NCBI RefSeq assembly: GCF_003628435.1
Contig: NZ_RBZN01000004.1
Span: 1-64,000, forward strand
Length of the DNA: 64,000 bases
Reading direction: 5' to 3'
DNA from: Ureibacillus endophyticus
GTDB lineage: Bacteria > Bacillota > Bacilli > Bacillales_A > Planococcaceae
The notes beneath the pieces were generated by a model that worked only from the letters and a program-made list of their open reading frames with translations, was not told the DNA's origin and did no database searches. Below, piece by piece: positions 45,808 to 56,536 of the stretch. Position 1 is the stretch's first letter; each line of letters starts with the position of its first letter. Both the position numbers and the translations under genes were made by a program.

Positions 45808-47703
45808 ATCGATATTTTAAGCAGGGTAAAACGCTATAGAGAAGAAGAGAATCAACTGAAATGGGAAGGTACTTTTGCTGAATACTTAGAAATCGTAAAG
45901 CAAAGACCAGAAGTTGCACAAACAGCTCATTCACGTGTCTACAATATGATTAAAAGTGCTGGTGTACTAGAAAAAGATGGTCAAAAAATGTACCAGTTCT
46001 TTGGGAGAGAGATTTTTGGTTTAGAGTCTGCACTTGAAAGACTTGTAGAGGAATATTTCCACCCAGCAGCAAGAAGATTAGATGTTCGAAAGCGTATTCT
46101 ATTATTGATGGGTCCAGTTAGTGGTGGTAAATCGACTATTGTTACATTGCTGAAAAGAGGTCTTGAGCAATACTCACGGACTGATGAAGGGGCAGTTTAT
46201 GCAATTAAAGGTTGTCCAATGCATGAAGACCCTCTACATCTGATTCCACATCATCTAAGAGAAGATTTCTATAAAGAATATGGAATTCGAATTGAGGGAA
46301 GTTTATCTCCATTAAATACAATGCGTTTAGAGCAAGAATATGGAGGACGCATTGAAGATGTTATGGTTGAACGAATCTTCTTCTCTGAGGATCGTCGTGT
46401 AGGTATTGGAACATTTACTCCATCAGATCCAAAGTCTCAGGATATCGCGGATTTAACGGGTAGTATTGACTTTTCAACGATTGCGGAATACGGTTCTGAA
46501 TCAGATCCGCGTGCATACCGTTTTGATGGGGAGCTCAATAAAGCGAACCGCGGTATGATGGAATTCCAAGAGATGTTAAAGTTAGATGAAAAATTCTTAT
46601 GGCACTTATTATCATTAACACAAGAAGGTAACTTTAAAGCTGGGCGTTTTGCGTTAATTAGCGCGGACGAACTCATCGTAGCCCATACAAACGAAACAGA
46701 ATATCGTTCGTTTATTTCAAATAAAAAGAATGAAGCGTTACATTCACGTATCATCGTTATTCCAATTCCTTATAATCTGAAGGTGAGTGAAGAGGAACGC
46801 ATTTATGAAAAAATGATTCGTGAAAGTGATATGGCACATGTTCATATTGCACCACATGCGTTACGAGCAGCTGCCATATTCTCTGTATTAACAAGATTAG
46901 AAGTTCCGAAAAAAGCAGGCATTGACCTTGTTAAGAAAATGCGTCTATATGACGGTGAAGCTGTAGAAGGTTATAACTCTGTCGATGTTGAGGAATTGAA
47001 AAAAGAATATCCAAATGAAGGTATGCATGGGGTTGACCCGCGTTATGTTATTAACCGAATTTCTTCTGCAATCATACGTAAGGAAGTACCTTCAATTAAC
47101 GCGTTAGATGTTCTTCGTGCTTTAAAAGATGGACTTGATCAGCATGCGTCTATTTCTGACGAAGATCGCGAAAAATATATGAATTACATTGCAGTTGCAA
47201 GAAGAGAATATGATGAAATTGCGAAAAATGAAGTACAAAAGGCGTTTGTGTATTCTTATGAAGAATCCGCTAAACACTTAATGAATAATTACCTTGATAA
47301 CGTTGAGGCATTCTGTAATAAGAATAAGCTGCGCGATCCACTTACTGGTGAAGAAATGAATCCAGATGAAAAACTAATGCGTTCGATAGAAGAACAAATT
47401 GGTGTTTCTGAAAATGCAAAACGGGCATTCCGTGAAGAGATTTTAATTCGATTATCTGCATTTGCACGAAAAGGTAAACGTTTCGACTATAACTCTCATG
47501 AAAGATTGCGAGAAGCGATTCAGAAGAAACTGTTTGCTGATTTAAAAGATGTTGTGAAAATTACAACATCATCAAAAACACCTGATGAATCTCAACTTAA
47601 GAAAATTAATGAAGTAGTAGCACGTCTAATTGATGAGTATGGTTACGACTCTACTTCTGCAAATGAATTATTAAGATATGTAGGAAGTTTATTAAATAGG
47701 TAA
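45808..47703 (+). CDS. prkA: PrkA, AAA+ protein kinase/protease-like sporulation protein
   Basis: 631 residues if translation starts at ATC 45808 (aligned to MDIL... of B. subtilis PrkA, also 631). GGAGGGAG lies 7 bases before this codon, and no ATG, GTG or TTG is suitably placed. The AAA domain has MGPVSGGKST (Walker A) near residue 108, CPMHEDPLHLIPHH, and SEDRRVGIGTFSPSD-like sequence (here GTFTPSD). The C-terminal half matches the PrkA kinase-like domain. It acts in the mother cell during sporulation. It is followed by yhbH and spoVR, its usual partners. Confidence 0.93.
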   Translation: MDILSRVKRYREEENQLKWEGTFAEYLEIVKQRPEVAQTAHSRVYNMIKSAGVLEKDGQKMYQFFGREIFGLESALERLVEEYFHPAARRLDVRKRILLLMGPVSGGKSTIVTLLKRGLEQYSRTDEGAVYAIKGCPMHEDPLHLIPHHLREDFYKEYGIRIEGSLSPLNTMRLEQEYGGRIEDVMVERIFFSEDRRVGIGTFTPSDPKSQDIADLTGSIDFSTIAEYGSESDPRAYRFDGELNKANRGMMEFQEMLKLDEKFLWHLLSLTQEGNFKAGRFALISADELIVAHTNETEYRSFISNKKNEALHSRIIVIPIPYNLKVSEEERIYEKMIRESDMAHVHIAPHALRAAAIFSVLTRLEVPKKAGIDLVKKMRLYDGEAVEGYNSVDVEELKKEYPNEGMHGVDPRYVINRISSAIIRKEVPSINALDVLRALKDGLDQHASISDEDREKYMNYIAVARREYDEIAKNEVQKAFVYSYEESAKHLMNNYLDNVEAFCNKNKLRDPLTGEEMNPDEKLMRSIEEQIGVSENAKRAFREEILIRLSAFARKGKRFDYNSHERLREAIQKKLFADLKDVVKITTSSKTPDESQLKKINEVVARLIDEYGYDSTSANELLRYVGSLLNR

Positions 47704-47714
47704 TATATTGGTGC

Positions 47715-47748
47715 GAGTGTCCATAAAATTTAGGACACTCATTTTTTT
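47715..47748 (+). terminator. Terminator of prkA
   Basis: GAGTGTCC pairs with GGACACTC around ATAAAATTTA, followed by TTTTTTT. It implies that yhbH has its own promoter. Confidence 0.85.
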
Positions 47749-47898
47749 CTTCATTCACCTAGTTCATGCAAAATTATAAGAAAAATATGAGTTGATTGTA
47801 AGAATGTAGTGAAAACTGTCAGAAAATTTGCATATTATAAAAAAAGTGATTTTTCCATAAGTTTTGGGAAACTTCATTAGAGATGGGTGAGGATAAAA

Positions 47899-49059
47899 AT
47901 GAGTGAAAATCAGAATCGAAACTTTGTCGTCTCTCAGGAAAATTGGTCACTCCATCGTAAAGGGTACCAAGATCAACAGCGTCATATGGAAAAAGTGAAG
48001 GATGCCATTAAGAATAACTTGCCTGATTTGATTAGTGAAGAAAGTATAATTATGTCAAATGGCCGTGAAGTAATCAAAATACCAATTCGTTCTTTAGAAG
48101 AATATAAGATTCGTTATAACTATGGAAAATCTAAACATGTGGGGCAAGGGCAAGGAGATAGTAAAATTGGCGATGTTGTAGCCCGTGATGGAAAACCAGG
48201 TCAACAGGCAGGTAAAGGTCAAAAAGCAGGGGATCAACCTGGAAATGATTATTATGAAGCGGAAGTAAGTTTAGAAGAAGTGCAAAATGTTTTGTTTAAA
48301 GAGTTGGAATTACCGAACCTTAAGCAAAAAGAAATGGCGGATATCACAACGGAAAAAATTGAATTTAACGATATTCGCAAAAAAGGGCTTATGGGTAATA
48401 TTGACAAAAAGAAAACAATTTTAACTGCGATTAAGCGCAATGCAATGAAAGGGAAAGCGCAAATTGTACCGATTACGAATGATGACCTACGATTTAAAAC
48501 GTGGGATGAAGTGAAAAAGCCAGAAACAAGAGCCGTTGTATTGGCGATGATGGATACAAGTGGATCGATGGGTAGTTTTGAGAAGTTTTGTGCAAGAAGC
48601 TTCTTTTTCTGGATGACTCGATTTTTACGTACAAAATATCAATCAGTAGATATTGAGTTCATTGCTCATCATACAGAAGCGAAGATTGTAACAGAAGAAG
48701 AATTCTTTACAAAAGGAGAAAGTGGGGGAACGATTTGTTCATCTGCCTACTCCAAAGCGTTGGAATTAATTGATTTAAAATACAATCCTGTTCGTTACAA
48801 TATTTATCCAGTGCATTTCTCTGATGGTGAGAACTTCTCCACGGACAATGAGAAGTGTTTCAAGCTAGTTCAACAATTAATGGATGTTTCAAGTATGTTT
48901 GGCTATGGGGAAGTAAATCCAAATAATCGTTATTCTTCTTTAATGTCTACATTTAAACGCATTGATGATCCAAAGTTCCGTCATTACGTGATAAGACAGA
49001 AAAAAGATGTATATGAAGCGCTGAAAAGCTTTTTCCAAAAACAAGAGACAATCATCTAA
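47899..49059 (+). CDS. yhbH: Sporulation protein YhbH (DUF444 family)
   Basis: 386 residues from ATG 47899 with GTGAGGA upstream; the GTG at 47887 lies in that site. The N-terminal part begins [25 protein letters not shown], followed by a lysine/glycine-rich linker with [14 protein letters not shown]. The C-terminal von Willebrand A-type domain has [13 protein letters not shown], a MIDAS metal motif, and [15 protein letters not shown]. In most bacteria it is encoded with PrkA and SpoVR (YeaG-YeaH-YcgB in E. coli), as here. Confidence 0.94.
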   Translation: MSENQNRNFVVSQENWSLHRKGYQDQQRHMEKVKDAIKNNLPDLISEESIIMSNGREVIKIPIRSLEEYKIRYNYGKSKHVGQGQGDSKIGDVVARDGKPGQQAGKGQKAGDQPGNDYYEAEVSLEEVQNVLFKELELPNLKQKEMADITTEKIEFNDIRKKGLMGNIDKKKTILTAIKRNAMKGKAQIVPITNDDLRFKTWDEVKKPETRAVVLAMMDTSGSMGSFEKFCARSFFFWMTRFLRTKYQSVDIEFIAHHTEAKIVTEEEFFTKGESGGTICSSAYSKALELIDLKYNPVRYNIYPVHFSDGENFSTDNEKCFKLVQQLMDVSSMFGYGEVNPNNRYSSLMSTFKRIDDPKFRHYVIRQKKDVYEALKSFFQKQETII

Positions 49060-49103
49060 GAGAGGGGAAATGGCAGCAATTATTAATAGTGGGGTGAGAA
49101 TAG

Positions 49104-50516
49104 ATGGAAAAAGAGCTTCATAAAGCAATAGAAGAGATTACTGAAATTGCAGTTGGATTTGGCCTAGATTTTTTCCCTATGCATTACGAAATTTGTCCAG
49201 CTGAAATTATTTATACAATCGGTGCATATGGAATGCCAACCCGCTTCTCCCATTGGAGCTTCGGTAAACAATTTCATAAGATGAAAATTCAGTATGATTT
49301 AGGCTTAAGCCAGATTTATGAGCTTGTTATTAATTCGAATCCTTGTTATGCATTTTTGCTCGATACGAATACCCTTACACAAAATAAACTGATCATTGCA
49401 CACGTATTAGCCCATTGTGATTTCTTTAAAAATAATGTTCGGTTCTCCAATACACGCAGAGATATGGTGGAAAGTATGACTGCCACTGCAGAACGGATTG
49501 CGAACTATGAAATTCTTTATGGAAAAGATGAAGTAGAACAGTTTTTAGATGCAGTGTTGGCGATACAAGAGCATATCGATCCATCCCTTGTTAGACCGAC
49601 ATTGCTTGATTATGAAGACGAATTAGATAATGAAGAGGATATTGTCGCACCAAGATCTGAATTTGATGACTTATGGTCTTTGGATAAGTTAGGTAAGAAA
49701 GAAGAACCTGGTTCGAAAATTCGTTATAAAAAGAAAAAGTTCCCTCCAAAACCGGAAAAAGACTTATTAATGTTCATCGAGATGTATAGCCGTGAGCTAG
49801 AGGAATGGCAACGGGATATTTTAACAATGATGCGGGAAGAAATGCTTTATTTCTGGCCTCAACTTGAAACAAAAATTATGAATGAAGGTTGGGCTTCATA
49901 CTGGCATCAACGAATTATGCGAGAGCTCAATTTAACGACTGATGAAACGATTGAATATGCAAAGTTAAATGCGGGCGTAGTACAGCCTTCAAAAACATCC
50001 ATCAATCCTTATTATCTTGGTTTGAAGATTTTTGAAGATATTGAAAGACGTTATAATAACCCCACTGAAGAAATGAGGAAGTTGGGGGTAAAACCGAATT
50101 CAGGCCGCGAAAAAATCTTTGAAGTACGTGAGATTGAATCAGATATTTCTTTCATCCGTAATTACTTAACAAAAGAATTAGTTGAACAAGAGGATATGTA
50201 CTTGTTTGAGAAAAAGGGAAATGAATATAAAATTACGGATAAAGATTATGAAAACGTAAGAGATCAACTCGTTTCAATGCGTGTAAATGGTGGTTTCCCA
50301 TATATCGTTGTTGAAAACGGTGATTATTTAAGAAATGGTGAACTGTATCTAAAACACGGCTATGAAGGAATGGAATTAGACCCTCATTATTTAGAACATG
50401 TTCTTCCATATATCTATCAACTATGGGGCAGACCTGTTCATTTAGAAACCTTCGTAGAAAATAAGCCTGTACTTTACACATATGATGGCAAACGAAATTA
50501 TCGAAAAGCTTTGTAA
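49104..50516 (+). CDS. spoVR: Stage V sporulation protein R
   Basis: 470 residues. Typical segments are [44 protein letters not shown] with conserved histidines, [30 protein letters not shown], and the C-terminal [11 protein letters not shown]. Mutants in B. subtilis make spores with cortex defects. It lies 44 bases after yhbH with GTGGGGTG before the ATG and ends at a strong terminator. Confidence 0.95.
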   Translation: MEKELHKAIEEITEIAVGFGLDFFPMHYEICPAEIIYTIGAYGMPTRFSHWSFGKQFHKMKIQYDLGLSQIYELVINSNPCYAFLLDTNTLTQNKLIIAHVLAHCDFFKNNVRFSNTRRDMVESMTATAERIANYEILYGKDEVEQFLDAVLAIQEHIDPSLVRPTLLDYEDELDNEEDIVAPRSEFDDLWSLDKLGKKEEPGSKIRYKKKKFPPKPEKDLLMFIEMYSRELEEWQRDILTMMREEMLYFWPQLETKIMNEGWASYWHQRIMRELNLTTDETIEYAKLNAGVVQPSKTSINPYYLGLKIFEDIERRYNNPTEEMRKLGVKPNSGREKIFEVREIESDISFIRNYLTKELVEQEDMYLFEKKGNEYKITDKDYENVRDQLVSMRVNGGFPYIVVENGDYLRNGELYLKHGYEGMELDPHYLEHVLPYIYQLWGRPVHLETFVENKPVLYTYDGKRNYRKAL

Positions 50517-50562
50517 TGAGGTAAATGATATAGTTTGGGGCAGAGGAGGTTTCAGCACAGTA

Positions 50563-50601
50563 AACAACGAGATTGTAGGATTCTGCTATCTCGTTGTTTT
50601 T
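50563..50601 (+). terminator. Terminator of yhbH-spoVR
   Basis: AACAACGAGAT pairs with ATCTCGTTGTT, followed by seven Ts. Confidence 0.85.
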
Positions 50602-50675
50602 TTATCTAATTTATAAAGGTAATGGAAAAGCATTGGTGTTAAGGGATTGTGTAGTTCGTAACTTAATTATAGGAA

Positions 50676-50822
50676 CCAAAACTCGTTGTTCGTAGTGGAG
50701 GCTGTGACTTCTGCGGGAACAGCACGAGCGGAAGATCCATTTTTTTCGCGACCACGCGAAAAAAAGTAGCTGAAGTCGTGCCTGCGAAAAGCGTCAGCCG
50801 AAACGGAGAACAAAGTTTTAAT
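50676..50822. repeat. Imperfect palindromic intergenic repeat
   Basis: Roughly complementary ends (AAAACTCGTTGTTC and GAGAACAAAGTTTT) enclose GGCTGTGACTTC with GAAGTCGTGCC, and an inner CGCGACCACGCG. The whole folds on itself and is G+C-rich. It contains GGAACAGCACGAGC, a phrase I associate with repeats scattered through Bacillus-type genomes. No protein is supported here. Confidence 0.6.
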
Positions 50823-50827
50823 AGAAA

Positions 50828-50876
50828 AGGAGGTGTCCAAAAAGTAATAATTTTTTGGACACCTCTTTTCTTTCTT
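50828..50876. terminator. Strong hairpin, probable bidirectional terminator
   Basis: AGGTGTCCAAAAA pairs with TTTTTTGGACACCT and is followed by CTTTTC. It lies downstream of the minus-strand catalase gene. Confidence 0.7.
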
Positions 50877-50959
50877 GATAAATATCTCTTATGAATTATT
50901 GTTCCTGCGGTGGTTGTCACTATCCTCGTCGCAAAGGAGTTTTGTTTTTATAGTACATG

Positions 50960-52573
50960 TTAGTAAGGATTTGCGTCATGTCCTTTATTGATGGCATCTT
51001 GTACGGCTTTACTTGCTTCATTCGCACCTAATGGATGTGGATTGAACTCTTGTGCAAATTCTTCTTTATTGTTATTGGATTTTCCTGCAAGTCCTTCTCT
51101 TAAGCGGCGTCCATACTCTTCATCCGCTTGTTCAGCTAATGCAATCATCTTATCTTGAATTTCTTTTGGACAAATAGATAAGTCATTCACTAAGTTATTA
51201 ATCAACTCGTCTTTTTCCCATTGCTCAAAATTGCGGTACGTTTCACCAGCTTGTTTTGTATTATCATCTCGGTCAATGGATTCACGAACAAGGTTACCTT
51301 CTACATTTGGTGTATACTCTTTACCTGTCTGTTCAGCTTCCTTTAAACCGCCCATGCTAGAAGGTTCATAATTGACATGTAAGTTTTGACCAGGAGCTTT
51401 ATCGTTGTAATAACGTAATTGGCCACCTTCCTGATTTGTTGCAACATGCTTTTTAGCAGCATTTATTGGAAGTTGTAAATAGTTTGCCCCTACACGATAA
51501 CGTTGCGTATCAGAATAAGAGAAGGTACGACCTTGTAACATTTTATCATCAGAGAAATCTAGACCATCGACAAGTACACCAGTACCAAAGGCAACTTGTT
51601 CTACCTCATTGAAATAGTTCTCTGGATTTTTGTTTAGAACCATACGACCAACTGGAAGCCACGGGAATTTGTCATTTGGCCAAAGTTTTGTATCATCAAG
51701 TGGGTCAAAGTCTAGCTCAGGGTGTGGACCATCTTCCATAATTTGAACAAATAATTCCCATTCTGGATAATCTCCCCGTTCAATCGCTTCATATAAATCC
51801 TGAGTAGCATGGTTAAAGTTTTTGCCTTGAATTTCTTCAGCTTCTTTTACAGTAAGGTTTTTAATTCCTTGTTTAGGTTCCCAATGATATTTGACTAACA
51901 CCGCTTTTCCTTCTTGGTTCACCCATTTATAAGTGTTTACACCAGAACCTTGCATCATACGGTAGTTTGCTGGGATTCCCCATGGAGAGTATACAAGCGT
52001 CACCATATGGAATGTTTCTGGTGAGTTTGCACAGAAATCAAAGAAACGACGGGCATCTTGAATATTCGTTACAGGGTCTGGTCGGAATGCATGAATCATA
52101 TCAGGGAATTTCATTGCATCGCGGATAAAGAAGATTTTTAAATTGTTTCCGACTAAGTCCCAGTTTCCATCTTCAGTATAAAATTTCACTGCAAAACCTC
52201 GAGGATCTCGTACTGTTTCTGGCGAATGAGTTCCATGTACAACTGTTGAAAAACGAACAAATACAGGAGTTTTTTTGCCCTTTTCTTGGAACAGTTTTGC
52301 ACGAGTATATTTTGATACTGGTTCATCGCCAACTGTTCCATAGGCTTCAAAGTAACCATGTGCCCCTGCACCACGAGCATGCACAATACGTTCAGGAACT
52401 TTTTCACGGTCAAAGTGGCTTATTTTTTCTATGAAATCATAGTTTTCTAAAGTGGCTGGCCCACGATTTCCAACAGTTCGAATGTTTTGGTTATTTGTAA
52501 TTGGATGACCTTGTCGATTAGTTAACGTGTTGTCGTTTTCAATGTTTGTTTCGTGTTGTTTGTTATTATCCAT
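50960..52573 (-). CDS. Monofunctional heme catalase, KatX-like
   Basis: 537 residues. [15 protein letters not shown] holds the distal histidine, [17 protein letters not shown] and [14 protein letters not shown] the conserved serine and asparagine, and [15 protein letters not shown] near residue 355 the proximal heme tyrosine. The glutamine/asparagine-rich start ([12 protein letters not shown]) resembles B. subtilis KatX, the spore catalase, more than KatA. That subtype call is from memory. GAAAGGA precedes the ATG. Confidence 0.93.
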   Translation of the reverse strand: MDNNKQHETNIENDNTLTNRQGHPITNNQNIRTVGNRGPATLENYDFIEKISHFDREKVPERIVHARGAGAHGYFEAYGTVGDEPVSKYTRAKLFQEKGKKTPVFVRFSTVVHGTHSPETVRDPRGFAVKFYTEDGNWDLVGNNLKIFFIRDAMKFPDMIHAFRPDPVTNIQDARRFFDFCANSPETFHMVTLVYSPWGIPANYRMMQGSGVNTYKWVNQEGKAVLVKYHWEPKQGIKNLTVKEAEEIQGKNFNHATQDLYEAIERGDYPEWELFVQIMEDGPHPELDFDPLDDTKLWPNDKFPWLPVGRMVLNKNPENYFNEVEQVAFGTGVLVDGLDFSDDKMLQGRTFSYSDTQRYRVGANYLQLPINAAKKHVATNQEGGQLRYYNDKAPGQNLHVNYEPSSMGGLKEAEQTGKEYTPNVEGNLVRESIDRDDNTKQAGETYRNFEQWEKDELINNLVNDLSICPKEIQDKMIALAEQADEEYGRRLREGLAGKSNNNKEEFAQEFNPHPLGANEASKAVQDAINKGHDANPY

Positions 52574-52612
52574 GGGTATGATTCCTTTCTAGATGTAATT
52601 TCGTCTATATGC

Positions 52613-54277
52613 TTATACGGCAATAATAATCGGTAATATCATTGGCTTTTTCTTTGTTTGTTCAAAAAGGAAATTACCTACTTCTTTTTTAATTGCTCGT
52701 TTCATGCCCATAATATTTGCTTCTTTAAACGGATCGATTGTCTGTTTAACTACTTCATTCACATTTGCTATTAGTTCTTCAGAATTTCTTGCGTACACAA
52801 ATCCACGGGAGATGCTATCAGGATCAGAAATACGATTACCATCTTGTTTATTAATCGTTACGACAATCACAAGCATTCCTTCTTCAGAAAGTACTTTACG
52901 ATCTCGTAATACAATATCCCCAATTTCATCATCACCAACATTATCCACATATGTGTCTCCTGCAGGAATTTTTCGCGTTTGACGAGCTTCTTGATTCTTG
53001 ATATCGACTACATCACCATTACGAATGATAAATGTATGTCCTTCTTCTACCCCTACTTCTTCAGCGAGTAATCGGTGTAAATGGAGCATACGATATTCGC
53101 CATGGATTGGGATGAAATATTTTGGTTTCATTAGCGTAAGCATTAATTTCAAATCTTCCTGATAGCCATGTCCGGATACATGCATGCCTGTAATGCTTGC
53201 AGACCCGTAAATAACCTTTGCACCAAGTTGGAATAAGTTATCGACAATTTTACTCACACTTTTTTCGTTTCCTGGTATTGGTGAAGCGGCAAAAATAACT
53301 GTATCATTCGGTAAAACTTTCACATCACGATTATTATTTGTTGATAAACGGGATAATGCTGCCAGAGGTTCACCTTGACTTCCTGTACATAAAACAACTA
53401 CTTTTTCAGGAGGTAGATTTCGTACCTCTCGAGCATCAATTAACATCCAATCAGGAATATCAACATAACCACGGTCTCGTGCAACTTTTACGACATTCAC
53501 CATACTTCGGCCAAGTAACGCGAGTCTACGATTGGTTTTCATCGTAGCATTTACGATTTGTTGGACTCGATTTACATTGGAAGCAAAGGTCGAGATAATA
53601 ATTTTTCCTGTAGCATTAAAAAATGCATCTTCAATATGTGTGCCAACCACTTTTTCAGATGGTGTTAAACCAGGTCTTTCTGCATTGGTACTTTCTGAAA
53701 TAAGTGCAATAACACCTTGTTCTCCAATCTTTGCCATCTTGTGAATATCAGAATATTGATCATTCACCGGTGTTAAATCAAACTTAAAGTCTCCTGTATG
53801 CACAATGTTACCTTCAGGAGTATGGAACACAATTCCTAAGCAATCTGGAATACTGTGGCTTGTTCTAAAGAAACTAACATTAATATCACCAAACTCCAAT
53901 TTTGACTTAGAATTGATTTCGACTAATGTTGATTCACGTAAGATTTTATGTTCTCTTAGTTTCAATTCAATTAATCCAAGGGTAAATCGAGTAGCGTAAA
54001 TTGGACATTGAATTTTCTTTAAAAAGTAAGGGATACCACCAATATGGTCTTCGTGTCCGTGAGTAACAATTAGACCACGAATTTTATGTTCATTTTGTTG
54101 TAAATACGTTACATCCGGAATGATTAAATCGATTCCTAGCAACGATTCATCCGCAAATTTTGCACCACAATCTACAATGAGTAGATCATCGCCATATTCA
54201 ATGACATACATATTCTTACCGATTTCATTAATTCCACCTAAAGCAAAAATGGATAATGTCTTATCTTTTTCCGACAA
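52613..54277 (-). CDS. Ribonuclease J family protein
   Basis: 554 residues from TTG 54277, preceded by AGGGAAG; a start at 54328 has no site. This length is that of RNase J1/J2. The beta-lactamase/beta-CASP core shows ALGGINEIGKN, THGHEDHIGG (zinc ligands), HSIPDCLGI, HTGDFKFD and STFASNVNRVQQI. MHVSGHGYQEDLKLML and PIHGEYRML follow. The C-terminus ends KPMILPIIIAV. It would cut and degrade RNA from the 5' end. It is probably an additional paralogue, because it is not in a context I associate with rnjA or rnjB. Confidence 0.9.
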   Translation of the reverse strand: MSEKDKTLSIFALGGINEIGKNMYVIEYGDDLLIVDCGAKFADESLLGIDLIIPDVTYLQQNEHKIRGLIVTHGHEDHIGGIPYFLKKIQCPIYATRFTLGLIELKLREHKILRESTLVEINSKSKLEFGDINVSFFRTSHSIPDCLGIVFHTPEGNIVHTGDFKFDLTPVNDQYSDIHKMAKIGEQGVIALISESTNAERPGLTPSEKVVGTHIEDAFFNATGKIIISTFASNVNRVQQIVNATMKTNRRLALLGRSMVNVVKVARDRGYVDIPDWMLIDAREVRNLPPEKVVVLCTGSQGEPLAALSRLSTNNNRDVKVLPNDTVIFAASPIPGNEKSVSKIVDNLFQLGAKVIYGSASITGMHVSGHGYQEDLKLMLTLMKPKYFIPIHGEYRMLHLHRLLAEEVGVEEGHTFIIRNGDVVDIKNQEARQTRKIPAGDTYVDNVGDDEIGDIVLRDRKVLSEEGMLVIVVTINKQDGNRISDPDSISRGFVYARNSEELIANVNEVVKQTIDPFKEANIMGMKRAIKKEVGNFLFEQTKKKPMILPIIIAV

Positions 54278-54519
54278 AATACTTCCCTCATTTCGAAGAC
54301 TATTTCCATTAATAAGTATTGCTACCAAGCGGTTGTCCTATACACGGATAAAAATAGACTCTCGAAATTCAATTTAGAGCGTTTAATAGTTTTATTTAAA
54401 AAATATAGATAGAAGTAGAATGATTTCCCAAGTTTTTGAATAGTATTTTATAACAATTGAAATTTACAAAAGCCGAATATAGAAGATTTATAAATCTATT
54501 GGAAATGGGGGCTTGTTAG

Positions 54520-55200
54520 ATGATGCAATTATTTTTATTACTACTAGAAGTGGTTTACTTATTTTTAGCATTTAAAACGGGCAAAACTATTTTCTTCATA
54601 GTAGCGATAATTTTGGGAGGCTGGTGGCTATACGAAATAAATAAAGAAAGTCGAAAGAGAAATGAAGCGATTGAGAAGGAAACCATTGATCAACTTGAAG
54701 AATACCCCCATACTCGCTATATATTATCTCCTGATTATTTACAAGCTTTATTAATTGATGAAAATTCAAATACATTTCGTATTCTGAATAGGGAAGACCT
54801 CGACGATGAATTCGATGCGAGGGAATATGATTTTGAAGAGTTGTTTGAAGTAGCAATAGTAGAGGACGGTAAAAATGTTGCTCATACTTCAAAGGATGGG
54901 TGGTCATTAATTGATGGGAGTTCTAAATTAGATGGGAAAGCTAGCGGAACAGAAGAAAATGAAGGGATTTCGAAAAAAGAAGTGAAAAAATTACTTTTGA
55001 AGCTTGTTGTAAATGACCTTTCTAATCCTATCGTTGAATACACATTTTTAGATAATGATCAAGCAATCCCTAAAGATTTAGATGAATATAAAGATATATT
55101 TAAAGAATGTAAAAACTGGTATCACAAGGTTAGCATTATCATTAAACGCTACGAACATGAACACAAACACAAAGATGTTACGGTTAATGGTTGGACTTAA
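54520..55200 (+). CDS. Hypothetical membrane-anchored protein
   Basis: 226 residues. Two closely spaced N-terminal hydrophobic stretches (about residues 1-18 and 22-38) are followed by a basic patch KESRKRNEAIEKE. A long acidic soluble domain rich in Asp and Glu comes next (REDLDDEFDAREYDFEELFE). The C-terminus is histidine- and lysine-rich (RYEHEHKHKD). No family is recognised. It is a single gene with its own terminator, divergent from the RNase J gene. Confidence 0.75.
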   Translation: MMQLFLLLLEVVYLFLAFKTGKTIFFIVAIILGGWWLYEINKESRKRNEAIEKETIDQLEEYPHTRYILSPDYLQALLIDENSNTFRILNREDLDDEFDAREYDFEELFEVAIVEDGKNVAHTSKDGWSLIDGSSKLDGKASGTEENEGISKKEVKKLLLKLVVNDLSNPIVEYTFLDNDQAIPKDLDEYKDIFKECKNWYHKVSIIIKRYEHEHKHKDVTVNGWT

Positions 55201-55204
55201 ATTT

Positions 55205-55231
55205 ACTCGCTTAGGTAAGAGCGAGTTTTTA
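55205..55231 (+). terminator. Terminator of the hypothetical membrane protein gene
   Basis: ACTCGCT pairs with AGCGAGT, followed by TTTT. Confidence 0.8.
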
Positions 55232-55337
55232 TTATGAGCTTTTTATATGAAACATAAAACAGATTGCTTGAGTTGGGAAATGGAAGATGTTAGTATATTT
55301 ACAATAAAAACCAAGAAAAAAGGGAGGACTAGTAACG

Positions 55338-56279
55338 ATGAAATATAGACGTTTAGGCAAGACAGGTTTAAAGGTTAGTGAAATTAGCCTTGGAAGTTGG
55401 TTAACGTATGGCGGTTATGTTGAGTCTGATGCGGCTATCAAAACAATTCACCATGCTTATGATTTAGGCATTAATTTCTTTGATACAGCAAATGTTTATA
55501 TGCAAGGGGAAGCGGAGAAAGTTGTGGGGAAAGCAATTAAATCCTTTAAACGTGATTCAATTGTACTGGCAACTAAGGTGTTCTGGCCAATGGGGGAAGG
55601 TCCAAATGATCGCGGTTTGTCGAGAAAGCACATTATCGAACAAGCAAATGCTAGTTTAAAACGCCTTGATGTAGATTATGTAGATATCTATTATGCTCAT
55701 CGTTATGATCCCGAAACGCCTCTTGAGGAGACACTTCGAGCATTTGATGACCTTGTTCGCCAAGGAAAAGTTTTATATGTCGGGGTAAGTGAGTGGACAG
55801 CAGAGCAAATTACAGAGGCAATACATATTGCAGATAAAAAGCTGCTAGACCGTATCGTTGTAAATCAACCTCAATATAATTTACTTCAACGCAAAATCGA
55901 AAAAGAAATTATACCGGTTAGTGAAAAACACGGTGTAGGACAAGTGGTGTGGTCACCACTTGCTCAAGGTGTATTAACAGGTAAATATAAAAAAGACGCA
56001 GCTTATCCATCTGGAAGTCGTGCTACAACAGATAATAAGACAATTCAATATTTCTTAACGGAAGAGAAATTAGGGAAAGTAGAAGAGTTAACTATAATAG
56101 CAGATGAATTAAATATTTCGACATCCCAACTTGCCTTAGCATGGGTATTACGACAACCAAATGTAGCAAGTGCCCTTGTAGGTGCAAGCCGTCCGGAACA
56201 AATTGAAGAAAACGCAAAAGCTTCAGGAATTGTCCTTCAAGATGAAATTTTAGAGAAGATTGAAGAAATATTTAAATAA
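55338..56279 (+). CDS. Aldo/keto reductase (Kv-beta-like)
   Basis: A 313-residue NADPH-dependent oxidoreductase. GINFFDTANVYMQGEAE carries the catalytic aspartate and tyrosine (about residues 51 and 56), VLATKVFWPMG the lysine, and YYAHRYDPETPLEET the histidine. VVNQPQYNLLQRKIEKEI and GASRPEQIEEN form the cofactor site. The pattern is that of the voltage-gated K+ channel beta-subunit branch (YghZ/YhdN-like), which reduces aldehydes. GGGAGG lies upstream. Confidence 0.93.
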   Translation: MKYRRLGKTGLKVSEISLGSWLTYGGYVESDAAIKTIHHAYDLGINFFDTANVYMQGEAEKVVGKAIKSFKRDSIVLATKVFWPMGEGPNDRGLSRKHIIEQANASLKRLDVDYVDIYYAHRYDPETPLEETLRAFDDLVRQGKVLYVGVSEWTAEQITEAIHIADKKLLDRIVVNQPQYNLLQRKIEKEIIPVSEKHGVGQVVWSPLAQGVLTGKYKKDAAYPSGSRATTDNKTIQYFLTEEKLGKVEELTIIADELNISTSQLALAWVLRQPNVASALVGASRPEQIEENAKASGIVLQDEILEKIEEIFK

Positions 56280-56319
56280 ATATTTTGAGGTTGAAGCAGA
56301 AAGAGTTTCAGCTAACTCA

Positions 56320-56361
56320 AACAACGAGATTGTATGCTTTTGCAATCTTGTGTTTTTTTTT
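56320..56361 (+). terminator. Terminator of the aldo/keto reductase gene
   Basis: AGATTG pairs with CAATCT within ACAACGAGATTG...CAATCTTGTG, followed by nine or more Ts. The sequence resembles the spoVR terminator. Confidence 0.75.
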
Positions 56362-56472
56362 TCTAGCGATAAACTCAAACTTTTTTTAGATGCCTTTTGA
56401 CCTGAAACCAAGCCCACGAAAGGATCAACCAGACGTAGAACAACTTTTTTTAAAAGAAAATTATTTTGCCTA

Positions 56473-56519
56473 TTGCAAAACTAATGGCATTAGTTATAAT
56501 AAAACTAACGATATTAGTT
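56473..56519 (+). promoter_or_regulatory. Promoter with paired TetR-type operators
   Basis: AACTAATGGCATTAGTT (56479-56495) is a perfect palindrome, and AACTAACGATATTAGTT (56503-56519) is an imperfect copy 24 bases away. TTGCAA (56473) and TATAAT (56495) flank the first operator with 16-base spacing, so a bound repressor would block the polymerase. The TetR gene of the same operon is the likely binder. Confidence 0.75.
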
Positions 56520-56536
56520 TTTAGGGGATGAAAACA

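Noticed and set aside
47820..47870. Sigma-E promoter before yhbH (GCATATT and CATAAGTT)
   Set aside because: The -35 matches well, but the spacing of 19 bases is too long for sigma-E and the -10 is poor.
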